Shown here: piece by piece, positions 18,001-27,306 of the stretch | How the letters are laid out: every line of letters starts with the position of its first letter | Position numbering within the stretch: position 1 is the stretch's first letter | DNA from: an uncultured Porphyromonadaceae bacterium | GTDB taxonomy: Bacteria > Bacteroidota > Bacteroidia > Bacteroidales > Muribaculaceae | Length of the DNA stretch: 64,000 bases | Reading direction: 5' to 3' | NCBI GenBank assembly: GCA_900541865.1 | Contig: UQLO01000006.1 | Span: 28,546-92,545 of the forward strand | Translations under genes and position numbers: made by a program | Notes under the pieces: generated by a model | The model's input: only the letters and a program-made list of their open reading frames with translations | Told to the model about the DNA's origin: nothing | Databases searched by the model: none

Positions 18001-19563
18001 ATGAGATTTCTTTCAGCAATATGCGGAGCGGCCCTTGCCGCCGGTGCGCTGGCTCTCGGCGCCTGCTCGCATCCCGACAACTCCGGTTCGAACCGCCTGG
18101 TCATACTCCACACCAACGACACCCACTCCCAGATAGAGCCCAAGGACAACAACTTGGGCGGTGTGATGCGCCGCATGGCCATCATAGATTCCATCCGCGG
18201 AGCCGAGCCAAACGTTATGCTGGTTGATGCCGGCGACGTCGTGCAGGGCACTCTCTATTTCTACCTCTACGGCGGAGCCGTGGAGCAGGAAGTGCTCAAT
18301 CTGATGGGACTCGACGAGGGCATACTCGGCAACCACGAGTTCGACAACGGCATGGACTCTCTTGCAGCTGTGCTTCGTCTGCGCGACCGCAAGATACTCA
18401 CCACCAACTATATCACCGAAGGCACGGCGCTCGACACCCTGACGGTTCCTTACTCCGTGCGCGAGTTCAACGGCAAAAAAATAGGCTTTATCGGCATCAA
18501 CCTCGACCCGCAGGGCATAATCAGCGACGCCAACTGGCGCGGACTCGGCTTCCAGCCAATTGTGTCGACGGCAAACGCCTCTGCCGAGCGCCTTCGCAGC
18601 GAGGAGGGCGTCGATGCCGTCGTTGCCATCACCCACATCGGCTATAATCCCTCCGGGCTGGTCGGCGACAGCATACTGGCCACCAATTCGCGCGGCATAG
18701 ACGTGATTATCGGCGGCCACAGCCACGATGTCATCGACCCGGCCACCGAGCGCGGAGCAGCCCGCAGCCGCCTCCGCAACCTCGACGGCAAGCCCGTGCT
18801 GGTGGTGCAGACGGGCAAGTCGGGGGTCAACCTGGGCAAAATAGAGCTCAATCTCGACAGCCTGGGCACCGCCGAACCCAAGTATGAACTTATCCCCGTC
18901 GACTCCCGTTGGGACGGCCGCGTCAACGAAGGTCTGCAAGCCATCATCGACCGCTATAAACCCGGCGTCGACTCCCTGATGACCCTCTGGGTCGGCACTA
19001 CCGAGAAGGCGATGTCGGACACCGGTGAGCCCCTGCTCAACTTCTTCACCGACTTTATCATGGCTCGCGGCCGCGAGTTGGCACCCCGCGTAGACCTCGC
19101 CATTGCCAACAAGGGCGGTCTGCGCACCTCGCTGCCCGAAGGCCGCTTCTCAAAGGGCCAGATCATCAACATGCTGCCCTTCAGAAACTACGTCACCGTT
19201 GTCGACGTCAAAGGCTCCGACCTTGCCGACATCTTCGACGTGATGGCCGCTACCGAGGGCAACGGCGTCAGCGACAACGTCTCGGCCAAATACCGCAAAA
19301 ACGGCGATGAGTACAGCGCCGTCGACGTGCTCATCAACGGCCGTCCCATCGACCCCGACAAAACCTACCGGGTGGCTACAATCGACTACCTCGCCAACGG
19401 CGGAGACTACATGAGCGGCTTCCGCAACGGCACCACCGTGGCTTCGTCGCCGACCTGGGTCTACGACGACATCCTGACCTACATCACCGAGGGCCCGTTC
19501 AAAAACCGTCCGGTCACCGGCTCCGAAGAGCCCCGCTGGACAGCCGCCGCCCCTGCAAACTGA
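18001..19563 (+). CDS. 5'-nucleotidase / UshA-type bifunctional metallophosphatase, lipoprotein
   Basis: Encodes 520 aa. The lipobox LGAC puts Cys22 at the mature N-terminus. The calcineurin-like metallophosphatase domain (about 33-270) shows the metal-ligand motifs LHTNDTHSQ (Asp40, His42), VDAGDVVQG, GNHEFDNG and GGHSHDVI. The 5'-nucleotidase C-terminal domain (about 330-500) has NKGGLRTSLPEG and LPFRNYVTVV, plus YLANGGDYM for substrate binding. It should dephosphorylate nucleotides in the periplasm to salvage nucleosides. Both domains are in a single chain here, whereas some Bacteroidales encode them as two neighbouring genes. Confidence 0.9.
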   Translation: MRFLSAICGAALAAGALALGACSHPDNSGSNRLVILHTNDTHSQIEPKDNNLGGVMRRMAIIDSIRGAEPNVMLVDAGDVVQGTLYFYLYGGAVEQEVLNLMGLDEGILGNHEFDNGMDSLAAVLRLRDRKILTTNYITEGTALDTLTVPYSVREFNGKKIGFIGINLDPQGIISDANWRGLGFQPIVSTANASAERLRSEEGVDAVVAITHIGYNPSGLVGDSILATNSRGIDVIIGGHSHDVIDPATERGAARSRLRNLDGKPVLVVQTGKSGVNLGKIELNLDSLGTAEPKYELIPVDSRWDGRVNEGLQAIIDRYKPGVDSLMTLWVGTTEKAMSDTGEPLLNFFTDFIMARGRELAPRVDLAIANKGGLRTSLPEGRFSKGQIINMLPFRNYVTVVDVKGSDLADIFDVMAATEGNGVSDNVSAKYRKNGDEYSAVDVLINGRPIDPDKTYRVATIDYLANGGDYMSGFRNGTTVASSPTWVYDDILTYITEGPFKNRPVTGSEEPRWTAAAPAN

Positions 19564-19597
19564 CAACTACACAAAACACCCTATCAACTGCATAATA

Positions 19598-22500
19598 ATG
19601 CGCAATTATCTAAAAATCACGCGTGCGGCAGCTATTGCCGCGTTTACGGTAATCTCACTGACGGCATCGGCTCTGGAGCCGGTGCCGGGTGGTGCCGACG
19701 CGCAGCGGCGTCAGGCAGCCGCTGCTTGGGCCGACTCGGTCTACAACACGATGGACACCCGCAGCAGGCTTGCCCAGCTCATCGTGCCCAAGCTCAGCCC
19801 GGAGGGCGCGGCAACAACCAAGGCGGCAATACGCCGCTACGCCACAGCGGGCATGGGCGGCCTCCTTTTCTCGGAAGGCTCACTCGCCAACTACGTGGAA
19901 ATGAACAACTATGCCCAAGAGCTCAGCAACATACCCATGTTGATGACCTTCGACGGCGAATGGGGTCTGAACATGCGCATCAAGGAGCTGCCGCAGTTTC
20001 CTTCCAATATGGCATTGGGAGCCGTCGACCAAACTCGTCTCATCTATGACTACGGTCGCGAAATGGCCCGGGAGTGCCGTCTGGTGGGTATTCAGTGCAA
20101 CTTCGCGCCGGATGCCGACGTCAACTCCAATCCGGCCAACCCCGTAATCGGCTACCGCGCCTTCGGCGAAGACCCCGAGCGAGTAGCTCGCGCCACTGTT
20201 GCCTACACTCTGGGCCTCGAGGACGCCGGCGTGCAGGGCACGCCCAAGCACTTTCCGGGCCACGGCGACACCTCCACCGACTCCCACAAGACCATCACCT
20301 CGGTGCACCACAGCCGCGCCATGCTCGACAGCACCGACCTTGTGCCCTTCCGCGAAGCCATCGGAGCCGGCGCGTCGGCTATGATGGTCGGACATTTGGT
20401 GGTGCCCGCTCTGGATGCCTCATCGGCACCGGCATCGCTGTCGCACAGGATGACCACAGAGCTTCTCAGGCGCGACATGGGCTTCGAAGGTCTTATCTAC
20501 ACCGACGCACTGGGAATGCGCGGAGCCGTCGACCCCGCCGGGCGCAATCCCGCCGTAGCGGCCATTACCGCCGGTGCCGACGTGCTGCTGTGCCCCTCCA
20601 ATCCCAACACGGCGCTCGAAGCGCTGATGGCTGCGCACCGCGCCGGCTCGGTCACCGACGCCATGATCGAGGAGCACTGCAAGCGCCTGCTGCGCTACAA
20701 GTACTATCTGGGTCTCAACAAAAAGCCCATAGTGACCACTCCGATAGCCGCGCTGCGCGACAGCCTGTCGTCGCCGGCCACTATGGCTCTTATCAACGAG
20801 CTTGCGGCGGCCTCAATCACTGTGATTCGCAATGAGGGCAACCTCCTGCCGGTTGCCGATTTAGCCTCCACCCGGGTAGCCGTTGTGACTTTGGGAGGTG
20901 GCGACAATGCGCGTGCCTTCGAGAATACTGTCAAGTTCTACACCGACGCCGAAGTATTCCACTCCAACGGTGGCCAATTCGCCACGAGCTCGCTGGAGCG
21001 CATGCGCCGGGCCGACGTGACCATAGTTGCCGTATTCGACGACAAGGCCGCCACCCGCGAGACCTTCGGCCAACTCGGAGCCGCCCGCCTCAACGGCATG
21101 GTGGCCGCTTTTATGGTCAACCCATACAAGATGAAGAAGTTCGCTCCCAATTTGGGCAACGTCAAAGCCATCGTGCTTGCCTACGACAACATCGAGGCGA
21201 GCGCCGTCAATGCCGCGCAGGCCATCTTCGGCGGCATAGAAGTCAGCGGCAAGCTGCCCGTCAACCTCCGCGGGCTGGCTCCTATCGGCACCGGCATCAC
21301 CCTGGCCAAGACGCGACTGGGCTTCGCGCCTCCCGTAGAGGAAGGCTTTCAGCCCTGGTTGGCCGACAGCCTGACGGCATACGTCAAAAAAGCCATCCGC
21401 GCCGGCGCCATGCCCGGCTGCCAGGTACTGGTGGCTCGCGGCGGAAACATCGTTTTCAACCAATCCTTCGGCCGCACCGGCAACAACACTTCGGCCAAGG
21501 TGACCGACCGCACCGTCTACGACCTCGCCTCCGTTTCCAAGGCCACAGGCACACTGTCGGGAGTGATGAAGGCATACGACATGGGTGTTCTCAACCTCGA
21601 CGCCACTCTGGGTGAACTCATTCCCCAAATCACCGACACTGCCAAGCAGGTCATCACCGTTCGCGACCTGCTCTTCCACGAATCGGGCATGCCGGCGGCG
21701 CTGAATATGTACAACGTGATGATCGACAGCACGTCCTATACCGGCAAACTCATCACCGGCCGACGCGACGCAAACCACACCATCCGCATAGGTCGCAACG
21801 CCTGGGGGCACCGCACCGGCCGGGTGCGCTCCGACATCGTCAAGAGCAGCCGCACCGACGAATTTCCCATCGAGATAGCGGCGGGAATGTACTCCGGGCA
21901 GGCCGGCTACGACACCATTATGCGGCGCATCTACGACATACCGCTGCGCTCCAACCGCAATTACAATTATTCGTGCCTGAATTTCGCCCTGCTGATGGAC
22001 ATCGAGCAGCGGCTCACCGGCATTGCCCACGACGACTTCGTGCGCAGCGAAATATGGCGCCCTATGGGTGCCTACCGCGCCGACTACCGCCCCCGCAACC
22101 ACTTCAACCCGGACGAAATAGCTCCGACAGAGAACGACACATACTTGCGCCGGCAGACCGTCCACGGCTACGTCCACGATGAGCTTGCCAACTTCTCCGG
22201 CGGCGTGCAGGGCAACGCCGGCTTCTTCGCAAACGCCTCCGACGTGGCCAAATACTGCCAGATGCTGCTCAACGGCGGCAGCTACGGCGATGCCCGCATT
22301 CTCTCCGAGGAAACGGCACGCACCTTCCTGACCACTAAGAGTCCTACCTGCCGCCGCGGCCTGGGCTTCGACAAGCCCGACACCACCAACCCGGACAACT
22401 CGCCGACATGCGACGAAGCCGGCGCCGCCGTGGTCGGTCATCTGGGCTTTACCGGCACTTGCTTCTGGGTTGACCCCGACAAAGACCTTATCTTCGTCTT

Positions 22501-22600
22501 CCTCACAAACCGCGTCTATCCCACTCGCGAAACTCCGATTTTCAACAGCTTCAACATCCGCGCCCACCTCTTCAGCATCGTCTACCGCGCCCTGGAGTGA
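19598..22600 (+). CDS. GH3 (NagZ-type) beta-N-acetylhexosaminidase fused to a beta-lactamase-family serine hydrolase
   Basis: Encodes 1,000 aa with a signal peptide (about 1-25). The GH3 N domain (about 40-375) carries the NagZ signature KHFPGHGDTSTDSH (217-230) with the Asp228-His230 acid/base dyad, and nucleophile Asp303 in IYTDALGM. A GH3 C-like domain follows (about 390-570). Residues about 590-1000 form a beta-lactamase/PBP4*-like domain with SxxK at Ser645-Lys648 (DLASVSKATG), a YSCLNFALL segment in place of the YxN motif, and GHLGFTGT as the third motif. The combination suggests periplasmic trimming of peptidoglycan fragments, with the hydrolase acting as esterase or D-Ala peptidase. 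That role is inference. It ends the parC run. Confidence 0.9.
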   Translation: MRNYLKITRAAAIAAFTVISLTASALEPVPGGADAQRRQAAAAWADSVYNTMDTRSRLAQLIVPKLSPEGAATTKAAIRRYATAGMGGLLFSEGSLANYVEMNNYAQELSNIPMLMTFDGEWGLNMRIKELPQFPSNMALGAVDQTRLIYDYGREMARECRLVGIQCNFAPDADVNSNPANPVIGYRAFGEDPERVARATVAYTLGLEDAGVQGTPKHFPGHGDTSTDSHKTITSVHHSRAMLDSTDLVPFREAIGAGASAMMVGHLVVPALDASSAPASLSHRMTTELLRRDMGFEGLIYTDALGMRGAVDPAGRNPAVAAITAGADVLLCPSNPNTALEALMAAHRAGSVTDAMIEEHCKRLLRYKYYLGLNKKPIVTTPIAALRDSLSSPATMALINELAAASITVIRNEGNLLPVADLASTRVAVVTLGGGDNARAFENTVKFYTDAEVFHSNGGQFATSSLERMRRADVTIVAVFDDKAATRETFGQLGAARLNGMVAAFMVNPYKMKKFAPNLGNVKAIVLAYDNIEASAVNAAQAIFGGIEVSGKLPVNLRGLAPIGTGITLAKTRLGFAPPVEEGFQPWLADSLTAYVKKAIRAGAMPGCQVLVARGGNIVFNQSFGRTGNNTSAKVTDRTVYDLASVSKATGTLSGVMKAYDMGVLNLDATLGELIPQITDTAKQVITVRDLLFHESGMPAALNMYNVMIDSTSYTGKLITGRRDANHTIRIGRNAWGHRTGRVRSDIVKSSRTDEFPIEIAAGMYSGQAGYDTIMRRIYDIPLRSNRNYNYSCLNFALLMDIEQRLTGIAHDDFVRSEIWRPMGAYRADYRPRNHFNPDEIAPTENDTYLRRQTVHGYVHDELANFSGGVQGNAGFFANASDVAKYCQMLLNGGSYGDARILSEETARTFLTTKSPTCRRGLGFDKPDTTNPDNSPTCDEAGAAVVGHLGFTGTCFWVDPDKDLIFVFLTNRVYPTRETPIFNSFNIRAHLFSIVYRALE

Positions 22601-22618
22601 TGCCACAATAAGATATTG

Positions 22619-22651
22619 AAAAAGCGACCCCTGTCGAGGTCGCTTTTTCTT
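22619..22651. terminator. Bidirectional terminator between convergent genes
   Basis: AAAAGCGACC and GGTCGCTTTT form a 10-bp stem around a CCTGTCGA loop, with a T-run on the plus side and an A-run on the left, so it can serve both the GH3 gene and the converging pectin operon ending at 22679. Confidence 0.85.
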
Positions 22652-22678
22652 ATTTCCGTGCGTTTTTTTCGAAGCTTT

Positions 22679-24301
22679 TCAGAGGGAGGATGCGGCGGGG
22701 CGCCAGCCGTCGAGGATGTTTGCGGGAGTATACTCGGCTGCCTGTTCGGGAGTGAGGACGTGGCCGAAAGCGCGCGCGGAAGTGTCGGCACCGGGTCCGG
22801 TGTTGCCGAACTCGGCGTAGAAGGCCGTGCGTTCGCGTTCGGGTTTGCGCCAGTTGTGCCAACCCTCCGGGCGAATGTGCGAGCCGATTTCGCATCCGAT
22901 GAAAACAGTCTGGCCGTACTCACGCCAAGGTCGCGAGAGCCAGCAGCGGTCGCAGCCGTCGGCGGCGGTGAGTCGGCAATTGAGGAAAACGAGGCCGAAA
23001 CGGTTGCCCTGCGGAGTTGAGGGTGCGGTGATGTATCCTTTCTCGCGGTTGTTGCGAATTTCGCAGTCCTTGAAGAGAGCCACTGCCGGGCCGAAGATAA
23101 AGTCTACGGAGCCTTCGAGGTGGCAGCCTTCGTAGTACTGGCGCCCCAGACCCCAGGCGTAGAGAGTGTCCTGAAAGCCGAGGAAACGGCAGTTTTTGAA
23201 GAACATACGGTCTCCTCCGGTCAGCACGGCCACGGCCTGTCCGGCCGTCATGCCGGCGAGGTTTTGGAATGTGATGTTTTCGGCGGTGAAGTCGTTGGGG
23301 AAGATGAACACCGAAGCGGAACCGGGCGTGCCGGCCTCGTCGCCGGTGATATTACGGTCGTGGGCGGTGGAGGGGTAACTAATAACGGCATTTCCGCGTC
23401 CGATGAGCTTGAGCATAGTCTTGCTGGCGGGGATGTTGACGCGTTCGTTGTATACACCGTCGCAGATAAGCATCGTGGTTGTGTCGTTGCGGAAGTCGGG
23501 AGCAGCGTTGACGGCATCCTGAACGGAAAAGAAGTCGCCGCTGCCATCCTTAGCTACCACAAGATCGTAGCGGCGTATATAAGGCGCTATTTCGGGAATC
23601 CGTGCGGCCAGGGAGTCGGCTGCCATGCGGGCCACGATGCGCGCACCGGCGGCATTGAGGTGAGTATTGTCCTTGCGACCCTCGGGATATTTGGGATTGG
23701 TCTCGGGAGCCACGTGCATGAAATAGCGTTTTGAGGGCTCGTCGCCAAGATCCTTGAGCCATTCGGTAGTCGATTTGTTGAGGTCGATGCAGACCACGCC
23801 CTGCTCGGCGGCGACGTTGCGCACGCACTGCACGTACTCGCCGTGAGTGTCGACGAGGCTGTCGCGGTAGAACTTGCGGCGCGCTATGGGCGTGAAAAGC
23901 ACCGGAATGGCGCCCTTGGAGCGGGCGTCGGCGATGTATCGCCGCAGGTTGTCGTCGAAGTCACCCCCGGCAACAGTAGCCCGCTCGCCCTTGTTGGAAG
24001 CGTCGTTGTGGCCAAACTGAATAACCACATATTCCCCGGGCCGGAGAGAATCCATCACGGCATCCCAGCGACCTTCGCTGAGGAAAGTCTTTGTGCTGCG
24101 ACCGTTTACGGCGTGGTTGCAGAAACGCGAATCCTCCGAAAGGAAGCCGCTGAACATATGCCCCCAGCCGCGCTCGGGGTTTTGGTTGGTGAGGTCTTTG
24201 GTGGCCATGGTGGAATCGCCTATGCCATGGATTGTCACACCGGCGGAGGCGGTGAGCGCCAAGGTGGCTGCCAGAGCCGCTACTATATCCCTAATCTTCA
24301 T
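22679..24301 (-). CDS. Secreted pectin acetylesterase (CE12) - pectin methylesterase (CE8) fusion
   Basis: Encodes 540 aa with a signal peptide (about 1-20). Domain 1 (about 22-240) is an SGNH/GDSL rhamnogalacturonan acetylesterase of CE12 type: GDSTM with Ser30, FGHND with Asn99, and DNTHLN with Asp211 and His214. Domain 2 (about 245-535) is a right-handed beta-helix pectin methylesterase of CE8 type with Gln355, Asp378 (GFQDTLYA), Asp400 (GSVDFIFG) and Arg457 (SRPWREYG). Together they would remove acetyl and methyl esters so that lyases can cut the backbone. The start ATG overlaps the stop of the PL11 gene (ATGA). It is the last gene of the pectin operon. Confidence 0.92.
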   Translation of the reverse strand: MKIRDIVAALAATLALTASAGVTIHGIGDSTMATKDLTNQNPERGWGHMFSGFLSEDSRFCNHAVNGRSTKTFLSEGRWDAVMDSLRPGEYVVIQFGHNDASNKGERATVAGGDFDDNLRRYIADARSKGAIPVLFTPIARRKFYRDSLVDTHGEYVQCVRNVAAEQGVVCIDLNKSTTEWLKDLGDEPSKRYFMHVAPETNPKYPEGRKDNTHLNAAGARIVARMAADSLAARIPEIAPYIRRYDLVVAKDGSGDFFSVQDAVNAAPDFRNDTTTMLICDGVYNERVNIPASKTMLKLIGRGNAVISYPSTAHDRNITGDEAGTPGSASVFIFPNDFTAENITFQNLAGMTAGQAVAVLTGGDRMFFKNCRFLGFQDTLYAWGLGRQYYEGCHLEGSVDFIFGPAVALFKDCEIRNNREKGYITAPSTPQGNRFGLVFLNCRLTAADGCDRCWLSRPWREYGQTVFIGCEIGSHIRPEGWHNWRKPERERTAFYAEFGNTGPGADTSARAFGHVLTPEQAAEYTPANILDGWRPAASSL

Positions 24302-27276
24302 TGCAGAGTTATTTTATTGACAGTGCGGCGATTGCCTTGGGTGGCCACGAGGATGTAGACGCCCGGAGCGGCCGCAGAAGTAACATTGGAGTCCTCACCG
24401 ACGCCGGTGGCGACGATGCGTCCCGAAGCGGCTTCGATGAGAGTTAGCATGCGGGGTTCGGAGGATGTTTCAGCCGGGGAGATACCGCTGTTTCCGGTGC
24501 GATAAGCCTCGTAGCGCTCGGCCACGCGGTTGGCGCTCATGGCACCGCGATATATGGAGAGGTCGTCGAGGAGTCCGGCATAGAAATTATTGAACGAAAC
24601 GTTGACGTTGCCAATCACCAAGTCTTCGTCGGCGTCGGCAATAGCGCCGGTTTTGTTCTGAGCCTCAGCCATCAAGATACCGTCGACATAAATCTTGAGA
24701 GCGGCACCTTCGCGCACGGCCACAAGGTGATGCCACTGCCCGTCGAAGCAGTTAGCGGCGAAGTTGGCTTCGCTTTTGACGGCATTGTCGTCGACGGCAA
24801 ACTTGAGCAGACCGTTTTTGAGCTCGAGGCCGAACCAGCAACCTGTAGCGCCGGTTGCGGCGTCGGCGGCCATGGAGCCTTTATGGATGAGATAGGCAGC
24901 CTCGTCGGTGCTGTTCAGCAGAAACTCCAGGGTGAAGTCTGATGCGCCGAGTTGGAGGGCCGGATAGGCTTTCTGAACGAGGTAATCGGTTGAGCCGTTC
25001 AGGCTTATGGCTCCGTCGACCTTGCCTTCGGCAGCGGCGGGATTGCCGACGGCCTCAGCTTGGCCCTCAACAAGATTCGGCACTGTGGCGCCGATTTGGT
25101 CGAAGGTATAGTATGCCACGCGTTCCAGCTCGACAGCCTCGGTGACGTTGATAGTGCCGGTGATGAACACCGGCGTGCCGATTCCACCGTTGGTGATAAT
25201 GGTCACGGGGTATGACCCGGCCTTTTCGGGTGTTCCGCTGAGCACAAACGCCTTGTCTTCGGTGTCGACCTCAAGCGAGAGGCCGGCGGGCAGGCTAGAG
25301 GAGCGCACGGAGGTGGCTTTGTCCCACGTTCCGACAACGGGTTCGATGGCATATCCCAGTTCGACCGACTGGTTGAGGCTACCGGAGGTCAGAGAGATAA
25401 CCGGGTCGAGCGAATAGCGGTCGGAAAGATAGTATCCCAAGTGCGGGGGCTGGTTGTAGCCTACATTCTGCCAGGCAATTGCCATTCGGTAGTTGTGGTC
25501 CTGCATCAGGCAGGGCACACGGTACTGCGTTGGGATAACAGTAGTGAAAATGAGGAGGTCGGACGAATTTTCGCCGTCCCAAAGCACGAGTTCTTCGCGC
25601 CAGTCGCCCAGGATGTCGGCCTGCAAGCATGGGGTAGCCTTGGTTGTATTGCAAGCCATAGCGTTGTAGTTGGCGAAGGTCCATGTGGTTTCGGTGCCTG
25701 CGGCGTTAGATGCCACTTTTGTTATTTCCGGCTCGTATTTCTTGGTGTCCTTGTTGTAGCAGCCGTCGAAGAGCTCATCGCGCAGATCGCCGTCCCAGTA
25801 AATGCGGAAATTTGTTGAGCCTCTCTTTGTTGAGATGAGATTGCCTTTGCAGTCGAAGGTGGCGTTGCCCTTGTTGCCGTCGCCATAGTAAGCGCCGGGC
25901 CAGCACTCATAGCCACGCCACTGGTTGGAAACATCGGCCGCCATGCCGCGTCCTATATCATTGCCGCTCTGCGCAATAGACCATATAATCTCGCCGGTGC
26001 GGGCGTCGCGGAACTCAGCGTCGTACTTATATGCCGACGAGGTTTCTTCGTGCACCATAAAAACTTCGAGTCCTTCGCGGTCGGGGTCGAAGTCACCCAG
26101 ATGGAGCGCGTCGCCATGTCCGGAGCCGGTGCGGTAGAGCAGGGAGCCGTCGTGGTCGATGGAAGCGCCGCCATAGACGATTTCGTCGAAACCGTCGCCG
26201 TCGACATCGCCCACAGTCAGCGAATGTGCTCCCTCGCCGTAGGCACCCTGGCCCTTCTTGGTGGAAGCGTGGAGCCAGCGTTCGGTGAGTTTTTGGCCGT
26301 CGAAGTCGACTGCCCAAAGGTAGGAGTGAGTGTAGTAGCCGCGGCAGAACACGGCGCTGTAGTTGTCGCCGCCAAGGTAGGCCACACCGGCGAGGTAGCG
26401 CTCGGAGCGTCCGCCGTAGGAGTCGCCCCAGCCGTTTGTCGACGAGTCGAAGGCGTGGGCCGAACGCGGCGGATTGTAGGCTATGGTGTTGATTTGAGCG
26501 CCGGTGAGACCGTTGAACACGGTGAGATACTCCGGACCGGAGATGACGTGCCCCTTGGAGTTGATATAGCTCTTGGCGGGGTCGTCGTTGCCCATGATGA
26601 CGTTGGTTCCAAGACCGTCCTTGGTGCCGGGCGCTGTTTTGCATATCATCTCCGCCTTGCCGTCGCCATCGAAGTCGTAGACCAGGAACTGGGTGTAGTG
26701 AGCCCCGGCGCGTATGTTCTGCCCCAGGTCGATGCGCCACAGCCGAGTGCCGTCCATGCGGTAGCAGTCGATGAGGACGTTGCCGGTTTTGCCGTTCTCG
26801 GAATTGTCGTGGGAGTTGGAGGGATCCCATTTAACGAAAATCTCGTATACGCCGTCGCCGTCGACATCGCCCACCGAGCAGTCGTTGGGAGTGTAGGTAG
26901 CTCCGGTGCGTGAGTCTTTGGGCGGTCGGTCGAGATGTATTCGTTTGAAGGGTTGGGGCTCTACGGCAGCTTCCGAGGTGCTTTCCACCTCGACGCCGTC
27001 GACGAGAGCTTTGACGACATAGTGCGAGTCGGCGGTACCGGCTCGGTCGGTTAGAGAGGTTGCGGCGGTGATGGGCGCGGTGTTCACCTTCACGCCGTCG
27101 CGGTAGACGTCGAAGGTCATATTCTCCGGATCGGTCACCAGCGAACGCCACGACACGAACACAGAGGAGTTGGACTTGACGGCCACCAGGCCGCGGTCCA
27201 GATTCTCTGCCGGCGGAGCTGCCACGGCCGAGAGGGCCACAGCGCATGCCGCAAGCAGAACTGATATTTTTTTCAT
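24298..27276 (-). CDS. Rhamnogalacturonan lyase (PL11) with Ig-like, LamG and T9SS-like tail
   Basis: Encodes 992 aa. A signal peptide (about 1-19) precedes a beta domain (25-105) and an eight-bladed-propeller PL11 catalytic region (about 110-620) with calcium-loop repeats such as DVDGDGVYEIFV, DFDGDGKAEMIC and DVDGDGFDEIVY. An Ig-like putative domain (about 625-720, LPAGLSLEV and LSGTPEKAGSYPV) follows, then a LamG/concanavalin-like carbohydrate-binding domain (about 730-905, FDGQWHHLVAVREG). The tail (about 925-992, LIEAASGRIVAT, APGVYILVATQ) resembles a type IX sorting domain. It would cleave the rhamnogalacturonan-I backbone by beta-elimination outside the cell. It starts 30 nt after uxaA and has no obvious promoter of its own. 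Confidence 0.92.
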   Translation of the reverse strand: MKKISVLLAACAVALSAVAAPPAENLDRGLVAVKSNSSVFVSWRSLVTDPENMTFDVYRDGVKVNTAPITAATSLTDRAGTADSHYVVKALVDGVEVESTSEAAVEPQPFKRIHLDRPPKDSRTGATYTPNDCSVGDVDGDGVYEIFVKWDPSNSHDNSENGKTGNVLIDCYRMDGTRLWRIDLGQNIRAGAHYTQFLVYDFDGDGKAEMICKTAPGTKDGLGTNVIMGNDDPAKSYINSKGHVISGPEYLTVFNGLTGAQINTIAYNPPRSAHAFDSSTNGWGDSYGGRSERYLAGVAYLGGDNYSAVFCRGYYTHSYLWAVDFDGQKLTERWLHASTKKGQGAYGEGAHSLTVGDVDGDGFDEIVYGGASIDHDGSLLYRTGSGHGDALHLGDFDPDREGLEVFMVHEETSSAYKYDAEFRDARTGEIIWSIAQSGNDIGRGMAADVSNQWRGYECWPGAYYGDGNKGNATFDCKGNLISTKRGSTNFRIYWDGDLRDELFDGCYNKDTKKYEPEITKVASNAAGTETTWTFANYNAMACNTTKATPCLQADILGDWREELVLWDGENSSDLLIFTTVIPTQYRVPCLMQDHNYRMAIAWQNVGYNQPPHLGYYLSDRYSLDPVISLTSGSLNQSVELGYAIEPVVGTWDKATSVRSSSLPAGLSLEVDTEDKAFVLSGTPEKAGSYPVTIITNGGIGTPVFITGTINVTEAVELERVAYYTFDQIGATVPNLVEGQAEAVGNPAAAEGKVDGAISLNGSTDYLVQKAYPALQLGASDFTLEFLLNSTDEAAYLIHKGSMAADAATGATGCWFGLELKNGLLKFAVDDNAVKSEANFAANCFDGQWHHLVAVREGAALKIYVDGILMAEAQNKTGAIADADEDLVIGNVNVSFNNFYAGLLDDLSIYRGAMSANRVAERYEAYRTGNSGISPAETSSEPRMLTLIEAASGRIVATGVGEDSNVTSAAAPGVYILVATQGNRRTVNKITLQ

Positions 27277-27306
27277 CGGTTCAATTTGCGGTTATGGGAT
27301 GTATTT

